Source: Gammaproteobacteria bacterium (GTDB taxonomy: Bacteria > Pseudomonadota > Gammaproteobacteria > DSM-16500). Taken from it: DNA of 64,000 bases. The stretch is taken from assembly GCA_021325575.1 (NCBI GenBank), contig JAJPGW010000007.1, positions 1 through 64,000 on the forward strand. The letters are read 5' to 3'. Shown here piece after piece: positions 18,636-28,800 of the stretch. Every line of letters begins with the position of its first letter. Position 1 is the stretch's first letter. Made by a program: the position numbers and the translations under genes. The notes under the pieces were generated by a model. That model ran no database searches. It was given only the letters and a program-made list of their open reading frames with translations, and was not told where the DNA came from.

Positions 18636-20015
18636 ATGCGCATTCACATTTTAGGGATTTGTGGGACGTTCATGGCGGGAATCGCCCAGCTTGCAAAACA
18701 AGCGGGTCATGAGGTGGTGGGTTCGGATCATAATGTTTATCCACCGATGAGCACGCAATTGATTGAGCAGGGTATTACCCTGATGAATGGTTACGATCCA
18801 GCCCATATCGACCCAAATGTCGATTATGTGGTCGTTGGGAATGTTATTAGCCGCGGTAATCCTTCCATGGAGTACGTGCTGGAACGCAGTATTCCGTATA
18901 TTTCGGGCACGCAATGGCTGGCCGAGAATGTATTAAAAGACCGCTGGGTCCTGGCAGTCTCTGGAACCCATGGGAAAACCACGACGACCAGTATGTTAGC
19001 CTGGATCCTTGAAACCGCAGGCATGAACCCTGGCTTTTTAATTGGGGGTGTGCCGGAAAATTTTGGATTTTCAGCACGAGTTGGGACCCATCCTTATTTT
19101 GTGATTGAAGCCGATGAATACGATTGTGCATTTTTTGACAAGCGTTCTAAGTTTTTGCATTACCATCCTAAGACCTTAATTTTAAATAATCTGGAATTTG
19201 ATCATGCAGATATTTTCCCGGATTTGAATGCGATTAAACAGCAATTCCATTATTTAGTAAGAACCATTCCGGGTAATGGCTTAATCATTCGCCATGCAGG
19301 CGATAAGAACATCGAGGATGTCTTATCCAGGGGCTGTTGGACGCCGACAGTGACTTTTGCAGGTGAATTTGGGCATTGGCGCGCCCGGTTGATTGAAGAG
19401 GATGGCAGCCGTTTTGAAGTCTTTACGGGTGAAGTACGGGTGGGTGAGGTCAATTGGAAATTATTAGGGAACCACAACGTCGAAAATGCGTTAGCCGCAT
19501 TAGCGGCAGCCGAACATGCGGGTGTTTCATTGCAGCGCGCATTGGATGCCCTGAATACCTTTAAAAATGTTAAACGTCGTCTGGAAGTCAAAGGCCAAGT
19601 CAAAGGGATTACCCTGTATGATGATTTTGCCCATCATCCAACAGCCATTGCGACGACTCTGGCAGGCTTACGCGCACGCGTGGGTACCGCACGGATCATT
19701 GCAGTATTGGAATTTGGTTCTTATACTATGCGAAGTGGTGTGCATCAGAACAAAATTAAAGACGCACTCACCATGGCCGATATGGTAATCTGCAAACGTC
19801 CCGACAACCAGGCGTGGGATCTCGCAACCGTTTTAAAAGAATTCGCTCAGCCGACTGCCTTATACGATGATGTGGATACCTTAGTGATGAACTTGGTATC
19901 ACAGTTGGCATCCGGCGATCATGTGGTTATGATGAGCAACTCCGGTTTCGGCGGTATCCATCAAAAATTATTGTCGGCCATTGAAAAAGATCAGAGTGGA
20001 GTGAATGCATGGTAA
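18636..20015 (+). CDS. mpl: UDP-N-acetylmuramate:L-alanyl-gamma-D-glutamyl-meso-DAP ligase
   Basis: A 459-aa Mur-ligase family enzyme used in murein recycling, attaching the recycled tripeptide to UDP-MurNAc. The N-terminal HILGICGTFMAGIAQLA motif, the ATP loop SGTHGKTTTTSM, EADEYDCAFFDKRSKF and DDFAHHPTAI are all present and typical of Mpl rather than MurC. The ATG at 18636 lies 10 bp behind GGGAG; an in-frame TTG at 18612 is less likely. The gene stands 100 bp after the divergent sensor kinase start and precedes apaG. Confidence 0.95.
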   Translation: MRIHILGICGTFMAGIAQLAKQAGHEVVGSDHNVYPPMSTQLIEQGITLMNGYDPAHIDPNVDYVVVGNVISRGNPSMEYVLERSIPYISGTQWLAENVLKDRWVLAVSGTHGKTTTTSMLAWILETAGMNPGFLIGGVPENFGFSARVGTHPYFVIEADEYDCAFFDKRSKFLHYHPKTLILNNLEFDHADIFPDLNAIKQQFHYLVRTIPGNGLIIRHAGDKNIEDVLSRGCWTPTVTFAGEFGHWRARLIEEDGSRFEVFTGEVRVGEVNWKLLGNHNVENALAALAAAEHAGVSLQRALDALNTFKNVKRRLEVKGQVKGITLYDDFAHHPTAIATTLAGLRARVGTARIIAVLEFGSYTMRSGVHQNKIKDALTMADMVICKRPDNQAWDLATVLKEFAQPTALYDDVDTLVMNLVSQLASGDHVVMMSNSGFGGIHQKLLSAIEKDQSGVNAW

Positions 20016-20062
20016 GGGAAGAGGCGCATCAAGCCCCCCATTTTACAAAACGAGGCGCTATC

Positions 20063-20116
20063 ATGGGATTCGTTTCTTATCTCATCTTGGCGTGTTTTAT
20101 TGTGGTATTTATTTAA
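20063..20116 (+). CDS. Possible 17-residue hydrophobic peptide between mpl and apaG
   Basis: An ATG at 20063 stands 7 bp behind GAGG and opens a frame of 17 codons coding for a very hydrophobic peptide (MGFVSYLILACFIVVFI) that stops at 20114-20116, 11 bp before the apaG start. It could be a small membrane peptide or could couple translation to apaG, whose own ribosome-binding site is weak. It may equally be chance; there is no homology evidence. Confidence 0.3.
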   Translation: MGFVSYLILACFIVVFI

Positions 20117-20127
20117 AAGAAAAAATT

Positions 20128-20532
20128 ATGACAACCAAAATGTTTAAAATGCACATTGTTGCAAAAGCGACCTATTTGCAATTTGAATCCATTCCTGACA
20201 AACAACGATTTCTCTGGTCTTATGAGATGACGATCATTAATCAGAGCGAAGAGATCGTGCAATTGCTGAATCGCTATTGGCGGATCACCGATATGACAGG
20301 TCACGTCGAAGAAGTGCGGGGCCCCGGGGTTGTTGGATTGCAACCGATTATCAAACCAGGCAAACAATTTGTTTATACCAGTTTTTGCCAGTTAAATACG
20401 CCGCAAGGGACGATGGAAGGGTATTATGAAATGCAGACATTGGATGAAGTGCGTTTTCCTGCGGAGATTCCGAAATTTGTGTTAGCTGCACCGGTTTCGG
20501 TGACGGGTGGGCATAAAAGTCGGTTGCATTAG
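20128..20532 (+). CDS. apaG: ApaG domain protein
   Basis: A 134-aa protein of the ApaG/DUF525 family, a fibronectin-type-III-like beta fold linked to divalent-cation resistance in enterobacteria. Characteristic segments are RFLWSYEMTIINQS, LLNRYWRITDMTGHVEEVRGPGVVG and PGKQFVYTSFCQLNTPQGTMEGYYEM. The frame is open back to 20005, overlapping mpl, but the family N-terminus begins at the ATG at 20128. A palindromic repeat follows the stop codon. Confidence 0.93.
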   Translation: MTTKMFKMHIVAKATYLQFESIPDKQRFLWSYEMTIINQSEEIVQLLNRYWRITDMTGHVEEVRGPGVVGLQPIIKPGKQFVYTSFCQLNTPQGTMEGYYEMQTLDEVRFPAEIPKFVLAAPVSVTGGHKSRLH

Positions 20533-20539
20533 CCTGCTT

Positions 20540-20618
20540 GTCATTGCGAGCCGCCGATAGGCGGCGAAGCAATCTCTAAAAGATTGCTTCGGCCTAAAAA
20601 GCAGGCCTCGCAATGACG
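20540..20618. repeat. GTCATTGCGAG palindromic repeat, copy 5 (complete)
   Basis: An inverted pair between the convergent apaG and PLD-family genes. Inner stems are GCCGCC/GGCGGC on the left and GGCCT/AGGCC on the right. Confidence 0.9.
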
Positions 20619-20623
20619 ACAAT

Positions 20624-21562
20624 TTAAAAAATAACCGCCTTCTTCTCATCCGCCTCAAACGTCTTCTCTAACTCACCCACCACTTTCGGATCCCGCGTCA
20701 CAATCGACAACTCACGATTATCATTCATCGAAGGTTCCGTCAAATTAATTGACCCAATAATAGCGCGATCATGATCAACCATAATCACTTTGGCGTGAAT
20801 AATTAAATTCTCACTAAACCGCACCTGCGCTCCCGCACGTTTTAAATAATCCATTTTTCTGTTATTCCCACTTTTAGGTGGGGACATCACTATTTTAATT
20901 TTTTTTCCAGCATGAGCCGCTTTAGCAAGCTCACCAATCATCTGATAATCCGTAATATCCTGCGCATAAATATCAATTTCCGAATGCGCGCCTTTAATAA
21001 AATCCAGAATTTTTGCCCGACTATTGTTAGGGCTCCACAGCAAATCAGGATGCTTAACGCCAATTTTTTTATTTTCCCGATCCCCCGTAAACACATCCGA
21101 AATTTCATGCACAACCGCTGGATCATCGGTCACTAATGCAAAATTACGTTCATTTTTGAATGCGGTTTTCGTCAAGTTAAATGTCATGATGATGGCTTTC
21201 TGATTGTCAATCAAAAATGTTTTTTGATGCGTTAATTTGAAATCCGGATTGGGGTTTTGCAGATCAATATCAGCGGCTTCCAGTTTTTGGATCGCAAAAT
21301 TATTTTCATCTTCTGATTTAAAAGGATGCGGTTCCAGAACGATGCGAATTTTTTTATTTTGTTTTTTTGCATCAATCAATGCTTTCAGAATTTTTTTATC
21401 AGTAAAACCATAAATCACAAGATCAATGGATGAATTGGCATTCTTGATCGCTGATAAAATGGGCTCACGACCGGCTTCGGGTTCGATGATAAGTTGTTCC
21501 GCTGCAAATGCGGAGCTAAAGAAAAAAAACAAAAAGAGTAAGGCTAATTTTTTTATTCGCAT
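20624..21562 (-). CDS. Exported phospholipase D superfamily protein
   Basis: A 312-aa protein with a strong signal peptide (KKLALLFLFFFFSSAFA) and two PLD catalytic HxKx4D motifs: HQKTFLIDNQKA (His112) and HAKVIMVDHDRA (His256), each followed by FNLT or INLT. The paired motifs build one active site as in cardiolipin synthases, phospholipases and Nuc-type endonucleases. The short length and signal peptide fit a periplasmic or secreted enzyme. Whether the substrate is lipid or nucleic acid cannot be told from the motifs. Flanked on both sides by palindromic repeats. Confidence 0.88.
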   Translation of the reverse strand: MRIKKLALLFLFFFFSSAFAAEQLIIEPEAGREPILSAIKNANSSIDLVIYGFTDKKILKALIDAKKQNKKIRIVLEPHPFKSEDENNFAIQKLEAADIDLQNPNPDFKLTHQKTFLIDNQKAIIMTFNLTKTAFKNERNFALVTDDPAVVHEISDVFTGDRENKKIGVKHPDLLWSPNNSRAKILDFIKGAHSEIDIYAQDITDYQMIGELAKAAHAGKKIKIVMSPPKSGNNRKMDYLKRAGAQVRFSENLIIHAKVIMVDHDRAIIGSINLTEPSMNDNRELSIVTRDPKVVGELEKTFEADEKKAVIF

Positions 21563-21605
21563 GTTTAAATATTCCTTCGCTAAAAAACCGTCATCGCGAG
21601 AAGCT

Positions 21606-21707
21606 CGTCATTGCGAGGAGCGCTTTTTGCGACGAAGCAATCTTTTGAATAAGGCTCAGACTTTTCAGGAGATTGCTTCGTCGCAAAAAGCGCTCCTCGC
21701 AATGACG
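21606..21707. repeat. GTCATTGCGAG palindromic repeat, copy 6 (complete)
   Basis: The two arms, CGTCATTGCGAGGAGCGC and its complement, match almost perfectly over about 40 bp around a spacer of about 20 bp. A further partial fragment, CGTCATCGCGAGAAGC, lies immediately upstream at 21588-21604. Confidence 0.9.
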
Positions 21708-21711
21708 TTCT

Positions 21712-22308
21712 TTAAAGAATCTCTCGTCCTGCAAACGCATGCGCCAACGTACCGCTATCAATATATTCTAGTTCGGCACCTTTGGGAACACCATGTGCGA
21801 TGCGGGTGACTTTTATTTTATGTTGTTTGACCAATTCAGAAATATAATGCGCCGTGGCTTCACCTTCGACAGTCGGATTAGTCGCAAGTATCACTTCTTT
21901 GATGATGCCGTTAGTTAACAGGGTAATTAGATGTTTAATGCCTAAATCTTCCGGCCCAATTCCATCTAACGGAGAAAGATGTCCCATCAATACAAAATAA
22001 AGCCCGCGAAAAATCCCAATCTGCTCAATCGCCGACATATCCGTTGGACTTTCAACGATGCATAATAGAGAAGAGTCACGATGAGGAGAAGCGCAGAGTT
22101 TACAACGTTCGGTTTCGCTGAAGGTGCGGCAATTTTCGCAGTGTTTTATTTCATCCATGGCATCTTGCAAGACGCGCGCCAATTGTTTGCCATTTTCGCG
22201 TCCGCGTTCAAGCAGCTGAAACGCCATCCGCTGCGCTGTTTTGGGACCTACTCCCGGTAAACAGCGCAATGCCTCAATCAATTGGGCAAGCAGCGGACTG
22301 AAATGCAT
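21712..22308 (-). CDS. recR: Recombination protein RecR
   Basis: A 198-aa RecR. The N-terminal helix-hairpin-helix ([20 protein letters not shown]), the four-Cys zinc motif ([16 protein letters not shown]) and the Toprim domain ([27 protein letters not shown]) are intact. RecR acts with RecO and RecF in loading RecA at gaps. It follows ybaB by 5 bp, as in the common dnaX-ybaB-recR operon, but here dnaX is 6.5 kb away. Confidence 0.96.
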   Translation of the reverse strand: MHFSPLLAQLIEALRCLPGVGPKTAQRMAFQLLERGRENGKQLARVLQDAMDEIKHCENCRTFSETERCKLCASPHRDSSLLCIVESPTDMSAIEQIGIFRGLYFVLMGHLSPLDGIGPEDLGIKHLITLLTNGIIKEVILATNPTVEGEATAHYISELVKQHKIKVTRIAHGVPKGAELEYIDSGTLAHAFAGREIL

Positions 22309-22313
22309 AATTG

Positions 22314-22658
22314 TTAAGAAGACGAAGGTAAATCAAAACCATCCGGCAATTTAATGCCCGTCAATGCCGTCATTTTTTCACGCGTGCCTTTTTCGATTTT
22401 ATCAGTGGCATCATTGATTGCGGCTGCAATTAAATCTTCGACAACGGCTTTTTCTTCTTTCATGAGACTTGGATCCAGGGTAACGCGTTTAGCATAATGC
22501 TGGCCTGTCATCACGATTTTCACCAAACCGCCGCCTGATTGACCGGTGACTTCCATTTCAGCGATTTGTTTTTGAATTTCCTGCATTTTTTTCTGCATTT
22601 CCTGGGCTTTTTTCATCAGTTCGCCCAAGCCTGGTTTGTCGCCGAATGATTTACTCAT
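22314..22658 (-). CDS. ybaB: YbaB/EbfC family nucleoid-associated protein
   Basis: A 114-aa small basic protein with the family layout: an N-terminal Met/Gln-rich helix ([20 protein letters not shown]) and the conserved [22 protein letters not shown] followed by a C-terminal helix with [15 protein letters not shown]. Members bind DNA as dimers. It sits directly upstream of recR on the same strand; its usual upstream neighbour dnaX has been separated from it by the 2050-aa gene. Confidence 0.94.
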   Translation of the reverse strand: MSKSFGDKPGLGELMKKAQEMQKKMQEIQKQIAEMEVTGQSGGGLVKIVMTGQHYAKRVTLDPSLMKEEKAVVEDLIAAAINDATDKIEKGTREKMTALTGIKLPDGFDLPSSS

Positions 22659-22776
22659 TTACTTTGCTCCATAAAAGGATTATTAAAGTGGATTTTACTG
22701 AAGTTTCACGTTTGCTGCCAGAATTTTTAAAATATCATATCAATCAGTTACTTATGTAATATGGCCTGGCGGAGCT

Positions 22777-22815
22777 CTTAAGAGTATCCTAAGCTAGTCT
22801 TAAGGCTTTTATAAT
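22777..22815 (+). promoter_or_regulatory. Triple PmrA-like box and -10 element before the 2050-aa gene
   Basis: Three half-sites, CTTAAG (22777-22782), CCTAAG (22788-22793) and CTTAAG (22799-22804), are spaced by 5 bp each, giving an exact 11-bp period. TATAAT lies at 22810-22815, 16 bp after the second and 5 bp after the third half-site; TATAGT at 22831-22836 is an alternative -10. The CTTAAG-N5-CTTAAG pattern resembles the PmrA box of enterobacteria, Legionella and Coxiella. Confidence 0.7.
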
Positions 22816-22876
22816 AATTTTTACGTATTCTATAGTTATGTAAAACAAAAAGATACGGCATACGACGGGAGCCAAT

Positions 22877-25800
22877 ATGAGTTTTTTAAGATTTTTAAGA
22901 ACTGAACGATTTGCCAAAGCATTTGCAGAGCCTAAGGGCGCTTCTAAAATTCGAAAAGAAGCGGTGCGTGAATTGGGTGCTCTATTCACGCATAAAAATG
23001 CGCAGTTGATCGAAATGATTGAATCAGCCAAAGAAAATTATCCTTGGGATAAATTTTTTGAATATATTGGTACGAAAATGGGTAAAACTCAGGAAGATTA
23101 TGCAGATAGGGAATACAAAAAAGTAAATCTACGCGAATCGTTAGAAAAAGTTGCGAACCTTGTTGCCTACGCCTGCGAAGTAGGCGATTGCGTCGATGGC
23201 TCCAAAATGGGCGCATTGCGCAAAGCCTATTTAGAGCACGTTGGCAAATTTGAAGATCCTGAATTTGCAAAAAAGATTTCTGCCAAATTAAGAACACCTT
23301 TTAATCCTGCAAAAATGTCAGAAGGCGCAAAAAAGCGCATTAACCATAAACTCGAAGCGATTAATAAAAAATGGTTAGCATTGATTGAAGGCAAACAAAA
23401 TAAAATTGAAATTGCCGAAATTCTCGTAAAAGAAGTCGATTTTGCAAATTATGTTGAATTATCGAATCAGCTAGCAGCCGTTTCGCCACAAAACACTCAT
23501 CTTGCTTTTGTACGCGAACGTATAATTGAACCACTTTATAACAAATTAGTTAGCATTGATCCTGCCACGACTTCTTTAGAAGCCTATCGTAATGCTATCC
23601 AAGATTTTCAATATGCCTATGCCATGGCGGGTAGTCGATTAGACCAACCAAGCAAAGAAAAATACGAAGCACTCATCACTCAAGTTTTATTTATTGTTTC
23701 GATGAAAAACGAATTAGCCAAATTAGAAAAGTTTCGAGCAACCATTGAAAAATTAAATGCATCTCCTGACACTAGACATCTTGTAGATGAAACAACTTAT
23801 CATGACCGATTAGTGGATTTTAATCGTTTTGTCAGCGATGCAAAAAAAATGAATTTTGTTGTTCATCCACAAGGAATGCGCCAATTATTTGCGATCGCGG
23901 ATAGTTATCTCCAAGATTATGAACGATATATCAAAGGGGCACGAACCGCAGCAGTTAATACTGTCACCAATGCTGATGATGAAGAAGCCGGTCTCATTCG
24001 CACATTTACATTTGCGCAAACCAGAGAAGTCGGTCAAGAAATTCAAGACACATTAGACGACACTGAGGAAACACCCCTAGCCAGAGAATTAAAAGTCAGC
24101 GCTGAAGTCTTTGCCGACACACCGCAACTGATTGCGAATCGATTAGCTGGGAGTGATTTTAAAGAAGACGAGTTAAAACTTTTCCGTGAAAAAGTGGCTG
24201 ATCGTCAATGGTTAGAAACGAACGCATCTTTATTCTCTAGCGAGCAATTTAGCAATTTATTAAAAGCGGCACCCGAAGCCACAGCAACTCAGATGGCGAA
24301 ATATGCTGCTGAATTTCATGATAGTTTTCAAGCAGCAAGAAAAACTCGAGCTGAAAATGAAGAACGCAAAGAAGAAAAATCTAAGGCCATTGCGACGGGC
24401 CTATTAGCAGGTAAAAAAGCGATTGGCATGATTCAAGAAGCTGTAAAGATTATTAGTCCCATTTTGAAAACGGATGACTTTGATCTTTCAACAGATTTGC
24501 GTGGCGCATTGGAAGGGTATATTTTGCGTGATAGAGATAGTCTGCGCTCAATGCCCAGAGCATTAAGAGATTTTATTAAAACTGTTGTTAAAAATTCACC
24601 TCTCTATAAAAACCACAAAAAATTGCTTGTCGATCGTTTGGAAATGGGAATTCGCGAACTATATAATGCCTACAGAACTGAAATCACCACCATGGATCCA
24701 GCTATCGATTCAAATTTAACTGCGATTCGTACTTTATATTACGCAATCACAGGCGTTGATCGAGTGGGTGACCTAAAAGGCATGGGTTTACATTTAAGTG
24801 ACATGGCAGGTCCTCTAGAACAAGTCATTGCGGTCGAAGCTGAAAGAAAATATGCACCCGTTGAAGTTCCACGTGTTCAAGGCAACCCAGTTTACACCCG
24901 TTTAGTCACAACGGCATTAGGTACCCCAGGATTATTGGATCAAGAAATCGGCCAGCTAGTTTCATACGCTGACACTGATCAATTAAGAGCAGCAACCAGC
25001 CAATTATACCACCAACGCGAATTTCAAAGATTAAATGCGATTTTTGAAGCGACCCCAGAACCAGAAAAATTGACCTTGCTGTCAACAGTCACTTTTGGCG
25101 TGCGTCATTATTTACTAAGCCAATATATTCAAGGTACCGTTGCTCAAACTACCAGTTTAGCCACCAAGCAACGTTTGAGTGCCATGGCATTGCGATCCTT
25201 TTTAGCGGAAGTTTCAGCGGTCCCTGTTACTGAAACACCCGTTCATTCGAATTTGCCTTCGATGCTGGGTAAAAAATCAAAAGAGTTAAAATTAGAAGCT
25301 CAAAGATTCGAAGAAAAACAAGCGGAAACAACAAAACAAGTAGCCGAATTACGTTCTAAAGGTCTTCTGGAAGAAGCCGAATTAAAAGAAGAAGGCTCTA
25401 TTCAAGATTTAATGAATTCCTTTGGCGCAGGAAAAAAAGCGGAACATTTAAAATTATTACGCGAAGATGTACTTAAGAAAGAAGCGCAAATTAGACAAGA
25501 AGCCGCTGAATTACGCGCAAGAGGCCGTGATGAAGAAGCTGAGCTAAAAGAAGATGAAATTGATAGTCTTCCTGATCCAGGAAAACTGGTCATTTACGCA
25601 TTGATGAATCTTGACGTAAAAAATGTGAATCCCGATGCCGCTATGTACTTTGGCAATATGCTGATGGAATTATTAACAGATCCCAAAGGCATTCTCTATC
25701 TTCGCGATAATGAAATTGAACGGCTCAATCAAAAAGCCATTGAATTACAGGAAAGTAAAGCCTGGGTTGATCGCAATCAAGACCGCTGGTTTGGTGCGTA

Positions 25801-28800
25801 TCCTATCTTCCGAGGATTTGTTCATACATTTAAAGAAAATGTCTCTTTGTTCTTTGGAAAAAAACTGGATGAACATGAAGTAGAACGCTTTAATTTTGCA
25901 ACTATTGCAGTGCTAAACTTATATTGCAGCATTCAAGAACTGCCCGATAAAGAAATCTACGAAAAAGTTTTCGTGAACCGCATCATTGCCGAAGACAAAT
26001 CAAAAAAAGAAGGCCCTTACATCACTTTGTTAAAAGACGATGTCTATGGTGCCCCATTTGCTAACTTATTTTTCCATCACATGAGTGATTCCAACACCTT
26101 AACAGGTTTAAGTCCTGAATATCGAAAAGCTATTTTGAAACATCTGACTGAGGTGAGCGAAAATGATGTGAAAAAATTACGTGGCTTAGAAGTAAGTGAC
26201 TTAGAATACATTCCCAAAGCAGGCCGAAAAAACATCTTTAAAGTTATCACTAAAATCGCCGACAAATTGGGTTTTGAAAAATTAGCCGTTTTATCGAGAG
26301 ATTTTGATAAATCTGATTGGAGTGATCTGTTTGAGCATATTTCTGATCCAAGTACTAACTTGGGCTTACACATGCTAATGCAACCTGCCGCAGTCGATGC
26401 GATGATCAGCTTAGATGCCGTTCAGAATTATTTAACAGTTGAACTATTGAACTCCTTAACCGCGGTCGAAATCAGCAAAATCGATAGACGCGCTCGTGAA
26501 TATGTTTGCCAATCCTCCAATTTTTTCGCAGAATGCGTGAAACAACAACAAATATTGGGTTGGGAAAAATTAACTGCTCTGGTTTCTGGATTTAAACCCG
26601 AAGCTGTTACAACTATTTTAAATAAATGGAATCCTGTATCAGCACAGGAAATAACTGCCTTTTCACTGGCATCCAAAATTTTATTCCACGCGCAACCTCA
26701 AGCTGTCGTAAATAATTTTATGGCCGGCAATCGTGATCGCAGCAAACAGGCAGCATTAGATATTGTTAAAGAAGTTGCGAAAGGCGTATGGTCCTCAGAA
26801 GCTGAACATGTCCGCTTAAATAAATTATTCTACGAAGCAAACTCTGGAATCATGGAAACGTTAGGTTTCGGTGCAGAATATAAACTTATCAAAGATAATG
26901 TTCAGCCATTGGTCGAACAGGTTCTTGCGGTGCGTGCAGGCGATACTATCACCTATGACTCAGAAAGTTTAGCTAAAGTCGATGATAATACGTTCCTGCA
27001 AGGTTATATTGCTCGCAATTGGGAAAAAATGTTAGCAAGTCCAGACAAAAACGTCGTGAAAGCGATGTTGCAAAATCACCACATTTTGGAACACGCATTA
27101 AAATCAACTAAAACTAATTTATTTGCAGCAGACAATAAAGCAACCGTTGCTGAAGTCAAAGAAACCCCAGAAGGCATTGATCGCATCCGTAAATTAGTCG
27201 ACGCTGCGAGAACTCATGGTGTTACTCCTTCAGAATATTATCATGCTATTTTACATATTCGCGAACGAGAAAAAGTCGAAGAACGAAGTGACATGGTTTC
27301 TCATCGATTACTCGTGGAATTTGATCGCTATTTTGAAAATACCGCGGATGCACAATTGCGCACGTTTATAGGGAATAATGCAGAACGTGCTGCTATCTAC
27401 GCTCTGATTATTGAAAAATACAAATCACGCAACACCGCACCCGATGATTATGAATCCTTGCATGCTAACTTACATCATGCGATTTCAACCAATAAGTCTG
27501 AATACAGAAAAGATGCGATCGCCGATGCCGCATTTCACAATGAATATATCATGCGTTCATTATTGGAAGCGAAAACACCTGAAGCACGCACCGTCGTAGT
27601 TCACAAATTATCATACGTTTCACCTGAACAGTTTGCCCGTGATATGTATGCTTTCCGCAAGGAAAGTGTGCAAGAGGCTTACGCAGATTCCGTGATGAGA
27701 TACCAAGACTATTTATCAAAAACACAAGCTGCCGCTTTAATGAAAGTTGCAAAACCCGTCCGCGATCGTCAATGGTCCGAAGAACATCCTTTCTTGGCAT
27801 TTTTTAGATTCACGATTCCAAGTATTTTTGGATTTAAATCACCCGCCCAAAAAATTAAAGCTTACCAAGATAAATACGAAGCAGACGGCCAGGAAATGCA
27901 TATGCCAGCGATCGATGCAATGCGCTCGATTGTAAAAGCCAAAACCGAAAGTGGTTCGCAGGTTGCTAGAAGTCTTGGTATTTCGACCAAAGCCCTTGCA
28001 ACCAAATCTGAACCTAAAAAAGTATTACAAATGGATTGTACGCATCGATTGACTTCGCAACCTGAGGTTCGAAACGCTTTGCGTACTGCTCAGCCTTTAT
28101 TACAACAAATTTTTGACGATATCCGTGAAAAATTACCAAGGCTCCACGAAGCTGGCCAACTTGAAGAACATCACGAGGAATTAGATAGGCATTTGAAAGA
28201 AGCAGTTACTAGAGTCATGCCCAAAATAAAATTAAAACGACAGGGTGACTTATTTAAGGCAGAGAATTTAATGATGCTGTTTGAAAGTCAAAATGAAGAT
28301 CGTAATGCGAAGGATAAGCAAGTACAAGCACATACAAACTATGCACATGAAGGTATTCGATTCCTGGTCCGTATGCAAAAAGCATTGGAATTATGCGAAA
28401 GAGCGTGTTCTCGAAATCCTGGAGATGCGTTTACTGTTTCAATTCGAGCAAACAATCGAAAAATGAAAGAAGCGCTTGCTCATCTTGAATTGATCCCGCA
28501 ATATCGAATGGCATTGGCTATGTACCGCCGTATTGAAGCCTTAGAAACCAAAAATTCGATGGGTCGTTTGGAAAAATGGGTGGCTTCTTATAATTTAAAA
28601 GAAGATTTAGAATCCAAAATGCAAAGCACTCATACACTTCGCGCAATGGAAAGAAGACGTGAAGCTAAGCCTGATCACTATGCTGAGCAAGATGCTAAAC
28701 GTGAAGCTCATAATAAAAAGAAAAATACTCTAAAAGGTAAAGCAGTCCGTGCACTGTTTGGTGGTTTCGTAAGTAGGGCTCAAGAAAACCGACGCAAATT

